A DNA stretch of 64,000 bases from CBDBEU01 sp965204565 (GCA_965204565.1 CBDBEU010000005.1:310001-374000), one strand, 5' to 3'; counted from the stretch's first letter, positions 9,349 to 18,700 are shown. Notes: generated from the letters alone by a model not told the origin. A program made the numbers and translations.

Positions 9349-11133
9349 ATGAATGAGACCAACGATCCACATATGCGCACCGAAGACCGCGACGGCATGC
9401 GGGTGACCTGGAACCAGCCGATCGAGATGGATGACGGGCTGGTTGTGCGCGCCGACATCTTTCGCCCGATCGCCGAGGGCAAATATCCGACCATCCTGAC
9501 CTATGGCATCTATGCCAAGGGCGTTGCCTATCAGGAGGGCTATCCGCATCAGTGGAACAAGATGGTCGAGGACTATCCCGAGATTCTCGAAGGCTCGACC
9601 AACAAGTACCAGAACTGGGAAGTCACCGACCCCGAGCGCTGGATTCCGCACGGCTATGTGGTGATCCGCGTCGATTCGCGCGGCGCCGGCTGGTCGCCCG
9701 GTTTCATGGAACCGAACTCGCCGCGCGAGGTTGAGGATATTTGCCAGTGCATCGAATGGGCCGGTACACGCGATTGGTCGAACGGCCATGTCGGCATGCT
9801 CGGCATTTCATACTATTCGCGCAACCAATGGCGCACCGCCATGCGCAAGCCCAAGCACCTGACCGCGATGATTCCGTGGGAAGGCGGCGGCGATACCTAT
9901 CGCGACAGCGGCTATCACGGAGGCATATTGAGCCAGTTCCTGGAGATCTGGTCGCGCCATCAGGTGGTCAACATCCAATATGGCCGCGGTGAGAATGCAC
10001 GGGTGAACCCAAATACCGGCGAGTCGGCGGCAGGGCCCGTGACCCTTTCGGAGGAAGAGCTCGCCGCCAATCGCGAGAACGCTTATGAGGCGCTGAAATC
10101 CCATCCGCTCGATGGCAAGTGGCATCGTGATCGATCGGCTGATTTTTCCAAGGTCGATATCCCGTTCCTGACCTGCGCCAATTGGGGCGGGCAGGGCATC
10201 CATCCGCGCGGCAATTTCAATGCCTATCTGGAATCGCCTTCCCAGCAGAAATGGCTGGAGGCCCACGGCGATTCCCACTGGTCGCTGTTCTCGGCAAATT
10301 ACGGCCTGGAGTTGCAAAAGAAGTTCTTCGACCATTTCCTCAAGGGCGAGGACAATGGCTGGGAAAAGACGCCCAAGGTGGTGCTCAATATTCGCCATCC
10401 GGGCGAGAAATTCTTGCGCCGCGAGGAAAACGAATGGCCGTTGGCGCGCACCGAGTGGACCAGATACCACCTTGATCTGGAAGAAAAATCCCTGAGCACC
10501 ACGCCGCCCACCAAGCCCGCTACGCTGACTTATGAGACCATGGGTGACGGTGTCGATTTCTCCTTGCCGGTGCGCGATGAGGCGTTCGAGATCACCGGGC
10601 CCCTGGCAGCAAAACTATTCGTTTCATCGAAAACCGAAGATGCCGACCTGTTCCTCGTCCTGCGTCTGTTCGACCCGGACGGCAAGGAAGTCACCTTCAT
10701 GGGCTCGACCGATCCCCATACGCCGATTGCCAATGGCTGGCTGAGGGCCTCGCACCGCGCTCTCGATCCTGTGCGCTCAAGGGAATGGCGGCCATTCCAC
10801 CCGCATGACAAAAAAGAGCTGCTGACCCCAGGTGAGGTCTATGAACTCGGCATCGAGATTGTCCAGACCTGCATTGTCGTGCCGGCGGGCTACCGGCTCT
10901 GCCTTTCGGTGCGCGGCAAGGATTACGAATATACAGGCGAGCCCTCGGACTTTGCCCTGAAATTCCACTATTCGACCAGGGGCACCGGCGGCATGACCCA
11001 CAATGATGCCGATGACCGCCCGCCGGCGGTGTTCGACACGCAAGTGACGCTGCATGCCGGTGAGGATCGCGAGCCCTATCTGCTGGTGCCGGTCATCCCG
11101 GCCCCAGGGTTGACGAGCGCTGACAGGAGTTGA
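9349..11133 (+). CDS. CocE/NonD-family hydrolase (X-Pro dipeptidyl-peptidase S15-like)
   Basis: 594 residues from ATG at 9349, chosen because GGGAGGCGAG lies upstream; the frame stays open further upstream without a better start. The N-terminal alpha/beta-hydrolase domain has MDDGLVVRADIFRP and the nucleophile elbow GMLGISYYS (Ser near residue 153). The catalytic His is probably in HGDSHW. The C-terminal ~200 residues are the jelly-roll domain of the S15/CocE group (LFVSSKTEDADLFLVLRLFD, TPGEVYELGIEI). Family members cleave esters or amides (cocaine esterase, glutaryl acylases, X-Pro dipeptidases). Cytoplasmic, no signal. The next gene, queF, starts only 9 bp downstream but is functionally unrelated. 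Confidence 0.88.
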   Translation: MNETNDPHMRTEDRDGMRVTWNQPIEMDDGLVVRADIFRPIAEGKYPTILTYGIYAKGVAYQEGYPHQWNKMVEDYPEILEGSTNKYQNWEVTDPERWIPHGYVVIRVDSRGAGWSPGFMEPNSPREVEDICQCIEWAGTRDWSNGHVGMLGISYYSRNQWRTAMRKPKHLTAMIPWEGGGDTYRDSGYHGGILSQFLEIWSRHQVVNIQYGRGENARVNPNTGESAAGPVTLSEEELAANRENAYEALKSHPLDGKWHRDRSADFSKVDIPFLTCANWGGQGIHPRGNFNAYLESPSQQKWLEAHGDSHWSLFSANYGLELQKKFFDHFLKGEDNGWEKTPKVVLNIRHPGEKFLRREENEWPLARTEWTRYHLDLEEKSLSTTPPTKPATLTYETMGDGVDFSLPVRDEAFEITGPLAAKLFVSSKTEDADLFLVLRLFDPDGKEVTFMGSTDPHTPIANGWLRASHRALDPVRSREWRPFHPHDKKELLTPGEVYELGIEIVQTCIVVPAGYRLCLSVRGKDYEYTGEPSDFALKFHYSTRGTGGMTHNDADDRPPAVFDTQVTLHAGEDREPYLLVPVIPAPGLTSADRS

Positions 11134-11142
11134 TCTGAGGCG

Positions 11143-11607
11143 ATGAACAAACCCGACACATCGGAGCTTTCCTTGCTGGGCGCCCATGTCGGCGTGCCCG
11201 AAAGCCCCGATGCGGCAAAACTTGAGCGGGTCGCCAATCCGCAGAGCGATACCGACTATCTGGTGCGCTTCACTGCGCCGGAATTTACCTCGCTCTGCCC
11301 GGTGACCGGCCAGCCCGATTTTGCACATCTGGTGATCGACTATGTGCCGGATGAATGGCTGGTCGAGTCAAAATCGCTCAAGATCTATCTCGGCGCGTTT
11401 CGCAATCATGGCGCGTTTCACGAGGACTGCACGATTTCCATCGCGCGGCGTCTGGTGGACGAAATCGCCCCGCGCTGGCTGAGGATTGGCGGTTATTGGT
11501 ATCCGCGCGGCGGCATGCCGATTGACGTGTTCTGGCAATCTTGCACGCCGCCCGAGGGCCTGTGGCTGCCCGATCAGGGGGTTCAGCCCTATCGCGGCAG
11601 GAGGTGA
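11143..11607 (+). CDS. queF: NADPH-dependent 7-cyano-7-deazaguanine (preQ0) reductase
   Basis: 154 residues, the short single-domain (YkvM-like) form of QueF. The thioimide-forming Cys lies in SLCPVTGQPDFAH near residue 51, followed by the substrate motif ESKSLKIYLGAFRNHGAFHE. QueF reduces preQ0 to preQ1 in the cytoplasm for queuosine tRNA modification. Length and motifs are complete, so it should be functional. No other queuosine gene is visible nearby; it is 9 bp after the CocE-like hydrolase and may share its transcript. Confidence 0.96.
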   Translation: MNKPDTSELSLLGAHVGVPESPDAAKLERVANPQSDTDYLVRFTAPEFTSLCPVTGQPDFAHLVIDYVPDEWLVESKSLKIYLGAFRNHGAFHEDCTISIARRLVDEIAPRWLRIGGYWYPRGGMPIDVFWQSCTPPEGLWLPDQGVQPYRGRR

Positions 11608-11640
11608 GGGGAGCCAGCCCCTCAGCACTTTGAAACTTTC

Positions 11641-11660
11641 ATCCCGGCGAAGGCCGGGAT
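11641..11660. repeat. Short palindrome (REP-like) ATCCCGGC-GAAG-GCCGGGAT
   Basis: A perfect 8-bp inverted repeat with a GAAG loop in the gap between queF and the convergent SDR gene. Related pieces (CTGGATCCCGG near 11691 and CCGGGATGACGG near 11751) follow. The sequence resembles a widespread alphaproteobacterial intergenic palindrome. It could act as a weak bidirectional terminator for the two converging genes. Confidence 0.6.
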
Positions 11661-11786
11661 CCAGGGTTGCATGTTGCGGCCTTGTCGTTCCTGGATCCCG
11701 GACAGCTCGATATTCCATCCAAATCTTGGATTTGGGCAATTACCGGCTTCCGGGATGACGGGAACAGCAACGCTGACTTGGCCCCT

Positions 11787-12554
11787 CTAGACCGCCGTCA
11801 GGCCGCCATCGATCGCCAGGATCTGTCCGGTAATCGTTGCTGCCGCGTCGGACGACAGGAACAGCCCCGCCTGCGCCACCTCCTCTGCCTCCGGCAGCCG
11901 GTGCATCGGGATCGAGGTGACCATCTGCTTGATATAGTTGGGATCTTGCCCGGTCTTCTGGCGGCTTGGCGAGTCGGTGATCATGCGCCCCGGCGCGATG
12001 GCATTGACCCTGATGCCGGCCTCTGCCCATTCCACCGCCAGCATCTTGGTCATGTGATTGATCGCAGCTTTGGAGACTCCGTACATCACCCTGATTTTGC
12101 GCGCGACGATGGCGTGGGTGGAGGTGATGTTGACCACCGAACCAGACGCTCCCTGATCGATGAGCGGCCTTGCGAAAGCCTGCGTGATGAAGAATGTGCC
12201 GTCGAGATTGGGCCGGAACACATGGTCCCAATCGGCGCGGGTGATACCGACGGCGGGCTTGCGCCCATGGGCCGAGGCATTGTTGACCAGCACATCGAGC
12301 CGCCCAAGTTTATCTCGCGCGCCTTCGACCGCCGCCTCGATGCTGTCTTGGGAATTGAGATCGAGCGCGAACGCGGCGGCCCGCGCCCCAGCCTCTTCAA
12401 CCGCACTCACCGTGTTTTCAAGGTTGCCGAGCTTGGTCGCCGTCACCGCCACGTCATAGCCGGCGCGGGCAAAGGCCAGCGCGCTTGCCGCCCCAACGCC
12501 ATAGGAGCCGCCGGTGATCAGGACTGCCTTTTTTCCATCGCTTCCGTCTGTCAT
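11787..12554 (-). CDS. Short-chain dehydrogenase/reductase
   Basis: 255 residues, classical SDR length. Cofactor motif TGGSYGVG at residues 14-21, NNAS in place of NNAG near 90, catalytic Ser in VVNITSTHA and the YGVSK catalytic Tyr/Lys pair near 157-161. A C-terminal ITGQILAIDGGLTAV closes the fold. Sequence style recalls gluconate 5-dehydrogenase or 3-oxoacyl-ACP reductase-like enzymes, so a polyol, sugar acid or hydroxyacid is a reasonable substrate guess, not demonstrated. It is transcribed leftward behind the Gfo/Idh/MocA gene, separated from it by a large perfect inverted repeat. Confidence 0.92.
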   Translation of the reverse strand: MTDGSDGKKAVLITGGSYGVGAASALAFARAGYDVAVTATKLGNLENTVSAVEEAGARAAAFALDLNSQDSIEAAVEGARDKLGRLDVLVNNASAHGRKPAVGITRADWDHVFRPNLDGTFFITQAFARPLIDQGASGSVVNITSTHAIVARKIRVMYGVSKAAINHMTKMLAVEWAEAGIRVNAIAPGRMITDSPSRQKTGQDPNYIKQMVTSIPMHRLPEAEEVAQAGLFLSSDAAATITGQILAIDGGLTAV

Positions 12555-12588
12555 TAATCAAATCCGTTTGCTTTTTGATGCGGCACCA

Positions 12589-12654
12589 GCCCTCACCCCC
12601 ACCCGGCCACCCATAAGATCATACTCCCGTGGGTGGCCGGGTGGGGGTGAGGGC
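12589..12654. repeat. 25-bp perfect inverted repeat
   Basis: The left arm at 12589-12613 (GCCCTCACCCCCACCCGGCC onward) is the exact reverse complement of 12630-12654, with a 16-bp spacer containing AAGATCATACTCC. In RNA this would form a very stable GC-rich stem. It lies in the 160-bp gap between two leftward genes (Gfo/Idh/MocA upstream, SDR downstream). There is no T-run after it, so it may be a mobile palindromic repeat rather than a classical terminator. Confidence 0.9.
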
Positions 12655-12714
12655 CAAGGATATTGTTGGGCCGGTTGCGTGTCAGCGCCAGGAAAAATGA
12701 CTTTCACTCATGCC

Positions 12715-13791
12715 CTAATTCCCGATCCTGATCGCATCGCCGGTCCTGGCCGATTCCTCGATTCCCAGCGTCAGCTCAAGTGTCTGGCGCGCTTCGCGCG
12801 GTGTGGCGATCGGGCACGGACGCCCGCGCGACAGATGGTCGAGCCACACCCGCGATTCGTCCGCCAACGGCCCCCAATAATCGCCCAGATGCCAGTTGCC
12901 GGGCGTCGAGGAGGACAGGAACACGGTGTTGAACGTGAGGTCGGGAATATAGGCATGCGGAATGCCCTTGTTGGTGATCAAGAGCTCATCGGTGTGGTCG
13001 TCATTGAGGATCAGCGAGCCTTCGGTGCCGAAAATCTCCACCCGCACCCCCATGCCGAGCTGCGGCGAATGATCCGGCAGCCCCATGAAGATGCCAAGAT
13101 TGGCAACCGCGCCGTTTTCGAATGTGATGAGAGCGAAACTCGCCTCATTGACGTTGTATCCGGCCTCGCGAAACAGTGTGCCGTGGCCGCGTGCTACAAC
13201 CTCGCGCGGGCGCACGCCTTCCAGGAGCCAGCCAGCGACATCGACCCAATAGGTCAGCACATCGACCACCGGCGTTGCGTTGGCCGAGCGCTTGAGGATT
13301 TCTAACCCTTGCGCGCGGGTGTTGCAGGCGCGTGCGTTGAACGCCAGCACATCGCCCAGCCGGCCTTCCTCGATCTGATCCTTGGCCGACAGATAGCGCC
13401 GCTTGAAGCGCTGCGCATAGCCGACATGCAGCGGCGTGCCGGTGTCTTCCGATTTGGCGATGATCCTGTCGGCATCTTCAAGCGTTAGCGCGATCGGTTT
13501 TTCCACCAGCACCGGCTTGCCGAGCTCCAGTGCCTGCATGATCGGTGCCACATGCTCGTGCTCACTGGTCGAGACGATCACCGCATTGACTTGCGTATGA
13601 GCGATGATTTCCTCGTTGTTACCCGAGGACAGATCAGCGTCGGCGGTCTCGGCGAGTTTTTTCGCCTTGTCGGGTTCCAGGTCGGAAACCGCAAGAAAGC
13701 GAACGCCGGGATGCAACGCCGCCATCTTTGCTCTCAGCGATCCGATGCGTCCCGAGCCGATAACCGCAATTCCAAGCTCCCTGGTTTCCAT
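12715..13791 (-). CDS. Gfo/Idh/MocA-family oxidoreductase (1 of 3)
   Basis: 358 residues from ATG at 13791, chosen for GGGAGGGG just upstream. The N-terminal Rossmann domain carries IAVIGSGRIGSLRA, followed by the family EKP motif (VLVEKPIALT) and GYAQRFKRRY. Family enzymes use NAD(P) to oxidise cyclitols, sugars or sugar acids; substrate unknown. In the two other copies here the motif after the linker reads THDLDYALW or THSLDMSMW; this copy reads VVDVLTYWVD, so the usual catalytic-site His is replaced. It is divergent from the bicupin gene and precedes the SDR on the same strand. Confidence 0.92.
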   Translation of the reverse strand: METRELGIAVIGSGRIGSLRAKMAALHPGVRFLAVSDLEPDKAKKLAETADADLSSGNNEEIIAHTQVNAVIVSTSEHEHVAPIMQALELGKPVLVEKPIALTLEDADRIIAKSEDTGTPLHVGYAQRFKRRYLSAKDQIEEGRLGDVLAFNARACNTRAQGLEILKRSANATPVVDVLTYWVDVAGWLLEGVRPREVVARGHGTLFREAGYNVNEASFALITFENGAVANLGIFMGLPDHSPQLGMGVRVEIFGTEGSLILNDDHTDELLITNKGIPHAYIPDLTFNTVFLSSSTPGNWHLGDYWGPLADESRVWLDHLSRGRPCPIATPREARQTLELTLGIEESARTGDAIRIGN

Positions 13792-13945
13792 CTTACCCCT
13801 CCCTCGCCGTTGGCACCGCGACCAAGCCCCATGATAGCGTTGACAAAAGTTCTTGCTCCGCATGTGGTGGAGTGTTTGAGCCTATTTGTGGCATTGGATC
13901 ACCACCGGTGCAAAATCGCATCGGCGAACGCAGGAGAGATATCCG

Positions 13946-14602
13946 GTGAATATCGTGCGCCTCGACACCATTCCGTGGGAAGACCGGATGAATGTCGACA
14001 ACTGGCCGTCCAAGGTCGGGACCTATTACAACAATGACGAAACCGAGTTGTGCATCAGGCTGATCGACTATCCGCTGGGCTCGATCGAGCCGCGCCACGT
14101 CCATGGCGGCTGCCACGCGACCACGGTATTGAAGAACCGCGCCATTGTCGATGGCCTGACGCTGGGCCCGCTCGATGTCGTGATCGGGCCGTCGAACGAA
14201 CCGCACGGTCCGCTTGATTATCCGGAAGGTTGCTATCTGCTGTCGGCCTTTGTCGGCAGCTTTTTTCATTCCGAGGTTGAAAACCTGTCGGGCGAAAAGC
14301 AATACCGGTTGATCCAGCACGACACGATCCCCTGGGCTCCCGGGCCCGATGGCAGCCAGGTCAAGACCCTGGTCGATCACGGGGTCGACAGGCTCCAGGT
14401 CGAGGCCATGCGCTTTGCCGCCGGTGCCCGCCACACGCCGTCATTCCTGGCCGCGCTGGTGGTCGATGGCCGGGTCGAGATCAATGGTGAAGAGCTGGCG
14501 GAGTGGGATTTCGTTTATGCCGATGAGGGCAATGCGCGTTCCGAACTCTCATTTGCCAGTGACGCCACGCTGCTGGCGATGACCATGCGCGAAGCGGGTT
14601 AA
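13946..14602 (+). CDS. Bicupin (ChrR-like) protein
   Basis: 218 residues from GTG at 13946, chosen because AGGAG lies 9 bases upstream. The first half has a degenerate cupin metal motif (EPRHVHGGCHATTVLKN ... PSNEPHGPLDYPEGC) and the second half repeats the fold (MRFAAGARHTPSFLAALVVDGRVEING) with fewer His. The repeated phrase DTIPWE and DTIPWA marks the start of each half. Cupins of this kind bind a metal and act as dioxygenases, isomerases or sensors. It diverges from the Gfo/Idh/MocA gene, so both may be controlled from the shared 155-bp region. Confidence 0.75.
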   Translation: MNIVRLDTIPWEDRMNVDNWPSKVGTYYNNDETELCIRLIDYPLGSIEPRHVHGGCHATTVLKNRAIVDGLTLGPLDVVIGPSNEPHGPLDYPEGCYLLSAFVGSFFHSEVENLSGEKQYRLIQHDTIPWAPGPDGSQVKTLVDHGVDRLQVEAMRFAAGARHTPSFLAALVVDGRVEINGEELAEWDFVYADEGNARSELSFASDATLLAMTMREAG

Positions 14603-14676
14603 GGGCGGCTGTTTTCCTGGCGCTGACTCATTTTTCTCGGCGCTAACGCGCAGTCTGCACCAGCCCTCAATCCGGT

Positions 14677-15741
14677 TCAGTATTGCTGGCGCACATAAGG
14701 AATATTCTGGCCCGCACGCATCCATTCCCGCGCCTTGGACATGACTTTTTCCCGGTCGAAATCGTTGGCGCAGCTCTGGAAGCTGTGATCGATGATAGCG
14801 TTCACATCGTACTGGATCTCGATTTCATTGATCAGCAGCATGTCGTCCAGCACCGCCTGCCATGCGTCGGTATCGGATATGCCGAATTCCTCACCTTCCG
14901 GGATCACCAGATCGGCGACCGCATGCAGGAACTGATAGCCGTAATCGGGATCTTCCCATTGTTCGGGCACGCCCGAGGGGTGGCGTGACATGGCGGCGAT
15001 GATCTCGATATCGCGACTACCGACATACACCCCCTTGGACCAGGCGCGCACAAATCCGCATATAGGCTCGCGCAGCTCTTCGATCCGGCTTTTCAGGGTC
15101 ACATAGGAATTGATCGGCGCGCTCTTGACGCTTTTAGGCGTGACGTCGCGCACCCTCACCCCATGGGCCGCCAGTGGAACCACCGAGGCCAGCGAGCCGG
15201 CAAAGGCATCGGCGAAATCCTTGGTGAATACGCTGTTGAGGATTGGGCCGGCATCGCCCACCACCACCGTGTCGATATCCTCGATGGTTGATTGCTCGTG
15301 CGCCAGTGCCACCTGCAATGTTGCCAGATCGCGATTGCTGCCCAGCCCCACCGTGCGTCCCTTGAGATCGAGTACTGAATAGAGCGGGCTCGATTCCTTG
15401 ACATAGACCCCCTGCTGGATTGGCCGGTGCACCTCATAGATGCTGGCCAGTTCGAAACCGGCATTGAGCGCATGCAGTGCCTGTGCGCTGTCCATCATCA
15501 CCAGATCAGCATTGCCGCCGACTAGGAACAGCGTGTAGGGAATATTCGCGTCCGATGAGATGATTTCCAGCGACAGCCCCTCTTCGCTAAAAAACCCGAG
15601 CATTTCGCCGACGTGAATCGGCCAGATGAACATCGACCGGCTCATCGGCTGTATGATCTGCAGATTGACCTGCCCTGTCGCGCGCACCGGTGCTGCCAGG
15701 GCAGCAATCATGAAAGCGAGGGCAAACAGATATCTGGCCAT
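14677..15741 (-). CDS. ABC-type NMT1/THI5-like periplasmic substrate-binding protein
   Basis: 354 residues with a Sec signal (MARYLFALAFMIAALAAPVRA). The body fits the NMT1/SsuA/TauA group: GFFSEEGLSLEIISSD, VGGNADLVMMDSAQALHALNAG, VLDLKGRTVGLGSNRD. Such proteins deliver sulfonates, pyrimidine precursors or aromatic acids to an ABC importer. No permease or ATPase gene is adjacent, so it is an orphan, perhaps pairing with a transporter elsewhere. Ends 75 bp from the convergent bicupin gene. Confidence 0.85.
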   Translation of the reverse strand: MARYLFALAFMIAALAAPVRATGQVNLQIIQPMSRSMFIWPIHVGEMLGFFSEEGLSLEIISSDANIPYTLFLVGGNADLVMMDSAQALHALNAGFELASIYEVHRPIQQGVYVKESSPLYSVLDLKGRTVGLGSNRDLATLQVALAHEQSTIEDIDTVVVGDAGPILNSVFTKDFADAFAGSLASVVPLAAHGVRVRDVTPKSVKSAPINSYVTLKSRIEELREPICGFVRAWSKGVYVGSRDIEIIAAMSRHPSGVPEQWEDPDYGYQFLHAVADLVIPEGEEFGISDTDAWQAVLDDMLLINEIEIQYDVNAIIDHSFQSCANDFDREKVMSKAREWMRAGQNIPYVRQQY

Positions 15742-15849
15742 GAAATGGGGTCCGTTATCGCTCTTGCCAGCATATCATTGCGCACCGCACCGGTGATTCA
15801 CATCGCAGGCATGTGTGCTCGAACGAAAATACCAAAAGGGGGTGAACCC

Positions 15850-16074
15850 ATGTTGCGCAAGATCATAGCAGGGGTTCTGGATTTCATTACCATATTCGTG
15901 CTGGCGGGCGTGGCGGTTGGCTATTTCACCGGCAACCTGACCGAGAACGGCTTTGAGCTCTACGGTTGGCCGGCGCTGCTGACTTTCGCGATCATGATCG
16001 GCTATTTTGCGATCTTTCAGAAGTATCTGGGCGGCACCATCTGGAGGTATATCCTGCGTGTGCCCGCTTCATGA
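15850..16074 (+). CDS. Small RDD-like membrane protein
   Basis: 74 residues from ATG at 15850, with AAAAGGGGGTGAAC upstream as ribosome binding site. Two hydrophobic helices (about residues 9-27 and 42-59) and a C-terminal Arg-containing segment. The N-terminal LRKIIAGVLDFITIFVLAG resembles the first helix of RDD-family membrane proteins. Function unknown. It lies 46 bp before the M24 gene and could be cotranscribed with it. Confidence 0.65.
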   Translation: MLRKIIAGVLDFITIFVLAGVAVGYFTGNLTENGFELYGWPALLTFAIMIGYFAIFQKYLGGTIWRYILRVPAS

Positions 16075-16120
16075 GCAATGATGACCGGCAGCTGATGGCA
16101 CAATTTGACCGGTTGGGGAT

Positions 16121-17242
16121 ATGAACGCCGACACACTGGCCAGGATCGCGGCAGCGACGTGCGAGTACGGACTCGACGCGATCGTCGCAATGAGCCCGGA
16201 GAATTTCGCATATCTGACCGGCGTACATATGCCCGAACGCCATTATTTGCACGGGCGTCACACCATGCTGGCGGTGACGCCCGATGGTGCGGCCATGGCC
16301 TTGGTGCTCGACACCGATGCGGGCAGGATCGAAGCACACCTGCCGGGTGTGCCGCTCACCGGCTGGAGCGAACACACCGACATCGCCATGGATATGCTGG
16401 CCGGCATGCTGTGGGACATGAGCCTGTCATCGGCTAGGATCGGTATCGAGACCGACTATCTGTCGGCAAGCGATCTGCTGGCGCTGGGCACAGCGCTCCC
16501 CAAGGCGGAGTTTGTCGCCGGCGAGCAGATATTTGCCGCTGCCCGTCTGATCAAGACCGAGCGCGAGCTGGCGCTGCTAGCGCGCGTGGCGGAACTGGCC
16601 GAACACAGCATCGATGCCGGCCTGGAGCTGTGTCATATTGCAACGCCCGAATATCAGATCGCAGCCGCGCTGACGCGTGCCATCTATGCACGCGGCGCCC
16701 ATGGCTGCGCCCGGCTGGAGATTGTCTCCGGTCCTGCCGGAACCAATCGCGAATCCGCGGTGCCGGGTTTGCGCACGCTCGCCCCTGACGACCAATGCAC
16801 GATTGCGCTTTGTCCCCAGATTGACGGCTACCATGCCGCCATTCGCAGAACCGTCGAACTTCCGCCATCGCGGGGCCGCGAGGGCCGCGACCGGCGCGCC
16901 CTCGACGCGGTGCGCCTTCTGGCCTCGATGATTGTTCCGGGCGCCAGCACCGCTGAGATCTGTCGGGCATATCTCAAGATTGTGGCACCGCTCGTCCCGC
17001 CGCCAAGGTCCTCGCTGGCGCACGGCATTGGTCTGGGAATTCGTGAACAGCCGGTGCTGACCATGGCGCGCGACATGGAGCTGGGTGAAGGCATGGTGCT
17101 GGTGCTTGAGCCGCAATTGCCGGCTGATGCCGGGGGATTTGAGCTGCACCGCACCGACATGGCGGTCCTCACCGCCACCGGCTGTGAGCTATTGACCGGC
17201 AACGACCAGCGCATGGTTTCCATCATTGCGCAAAACCCTTAG
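16121..17242 (+). CDS. M24-family protein lacking most metal ligands (probable non-metallo or pseudo-enzyme)
   Basis: 373 residues with the two-domain creatinase/prolidase layout (N-terminal creatinase-like domain to about 150, pita-bread domain after). Five metal ligands are normally D, D, H, E, E. Here the first two positions read IALCPQIDGYHAAIRRT, with neither Asp kept; the His (AHGIGLGI) and first Glu (VLEPQ) remain; the last Glu is replaced (GGFELHRTD). The intact homologue at 27189 has all five. Creatinase itself is a metal-free M24 member, so a C-N bond hydrolysis without metal is possible, as is loss of activity. It precedes a damaged MFS transporter. Confidence 0.85.
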   Translation: MNADTLARIAAATCEYGLDAIVAMSPENFAYLTGVHMPERHYLHGRHTMLAVTPDGAAMALVLDTDAGRIEAHLPGVPLTGWSEHTDIAMDMLAGMLWDMSLSSARIGIETDYLSASDLLALGTALPKAEFVAGEQIFAAARLIKTERELALLARVAELAEHSIDAGLELCHIATPEYQIAAALTRAIYARGAHGCARLEIVSGPAGTNRESAVPGLRTLAPDDQCTIALCPQIDGYHAAIRRTVELPPSRGREGRDRRALDAVRLLASMIVPGASTAEICRAYLKIVAPLVPPPRSSLAHGIGLGIREQPVLTMARDMELGEGMVLVLEPQLPADAGGFELHRTDMAVLTATGCELLTGNDQRMVSIIAQNP

Positions 17243-17352
17243 GAGAGGGATTGCGAACGCTCTATGTTCGCGCGGCCTTGCCCGCCAGTTCCGCAATGAT
17301 TGAACCTGCGCCGCATCGTCCGCTGCCGCACCCGATTTGAGGCGATCGCCGA

Positions 17353-18592
17353 ATGAATACGATTATCGCCAGCATCAAGGGCCTTTCCAGCGAGGGTACG
17401 CGCGGGCTGACGCCCGTCAGCCTGGTCAGCCTCGCTCATGGCGCGACCCACTGGATTCACGCCACCTTCTATGTGCTGCTGCCCTTCATCGCGCTTGAAT
17501 TCGGTCTCAGCTACACCGAGACCGGCTCGCTGATGACGCTGTTCTTCATCTCCACCTTTCTCACCAATGTGGCGAGCGGCCCGATTGTCGATCTCACCGG
17601 GCGCTCCGTCGCGCTGCAGATCGTCTCCCTGTTGATAGGTGGCGGCGCCCTTCTTGGTGCTGGGCCTTGCGGCAAGCCCATTCGGCGTGGCGCTGACGAT
17701 GATTCTGATCGGCATTTCGATCAGCATGTGGCACCCGCCTTCGATCAGCTATCTGTCGCGCTGCTATCCCAAGAGCCGTGGCCTGGCGCTTTCCATCCAC
17801 ACGGTTGGCGCGAGTTTCGGCGATGTCATCGCGCCGCCGATTGCCGGTTTTCTGATGACCATTCTTGCTTGGCGCGAGACGGCTTTGGTCAATTCCCTGC
17901 CATTGTTCATCATGGCGGCAATTGTGTTCGCGGTGTTGAGGGAACTGGATCGGCCGGCGCGCGATTCCGGTTCTACCAAGCTGTCGACCCGCTATCTTGA
18001 AGGCGCGCGGCTTTTGGTGCGCGACCGCTCCTTCCAGCGGCTGTGTGTGATGTCGGGCCTGTGGTCGATGTCGCAGAATGGCGTTGCGTTTTTCATGCCG
18101 CTCTATCTGGTCGGCAATCTGGATGCGGGCCCCGCCGAGGTCGGCCTTGCGATTGCCGCCATGCAGATCGGTGCGGTGTTTACCGGCCCCATTGCCGGTG
18201 CCTGGTCGGACCGCGTCGGCCGCCGCCCGGTGGTGATTACCTCTTTGACCATCGGCGCGCTGGCGATCGCGGCGCTGCCCTTTGTCGATGCCATCATCCC
18301 GTTCGTGGTGATTGTCTCGATTGTCGGCTGCGCGCTGTTTTCAATGCGCCCGGTGGTGCACAGTTGGACCATGGACCTGACCGGCGCCCAGACCTCCGGC
18401 AGTGCTATCTCCATGGTGTTCGCATTTCAGTCCGGAATGATGCTGCTGCTGCCGGTGGTTGGTGGCATCGCGGCCGACATTTGGGGCCTGTCGACGGTGT
18501 TCCACCTGATGACGGTGACCTGCTTCGCCGCCGCCATACTGGCCTGGTCGATGCCTAATTCGGGCCAACCCGCCGAGGCTACCGCGGCCTGA
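17353..18592 (+). pseudogene. MFS transporter (copy 1), single frameshift
   Basis: Two overlapping frames together give a ~413-residue MFS permease. The first holds LAHGATHWIHATFYVLLPFI through SLLIGGGALL; the second resumes with VLGLAASPFGVALTMILIG and continues to the stop, including the loop motif DRVGRRPVV. Removing one G at about 17658 (CTTCTTGGTGCTG) restores one frame. The second MFS gene at 19506 shows the expected uninterrupted sequence at that place (LLIGGIALVGIGF). Transport substrate unknown; the neighbouring M24 protein and aldolase suggest uptake or export of a pathway metabolite. One-base insertion or sequencing error. Confidence 0.8.
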
Positions 18593-18638
18593 TTGCGCCG
18601 CGCCGCTTTACATGCGGCCTCGTGTCCGTGAAAGTTTC

Positions 18639-18664
18639 GCCCGGCGCCGATAACAGCGCCGGGC
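18639..18664. terminator. GC-rich hairpin between MFS copy 1 and the aldolase gene
   Basis: GCCCGGCGC and GCGCCGGGC form a perfect 9-bp stem with an 8-base loop, 47 bp after the MFS stop. No T-run follows, so it is a candidate intrinsic terminator or transcript-stabilising structure only. Confidence 0.4.
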
Positions 18665-18700
18665 AAACAACTGACGTATTCTGTCAGAGGGGGCAGCAAA

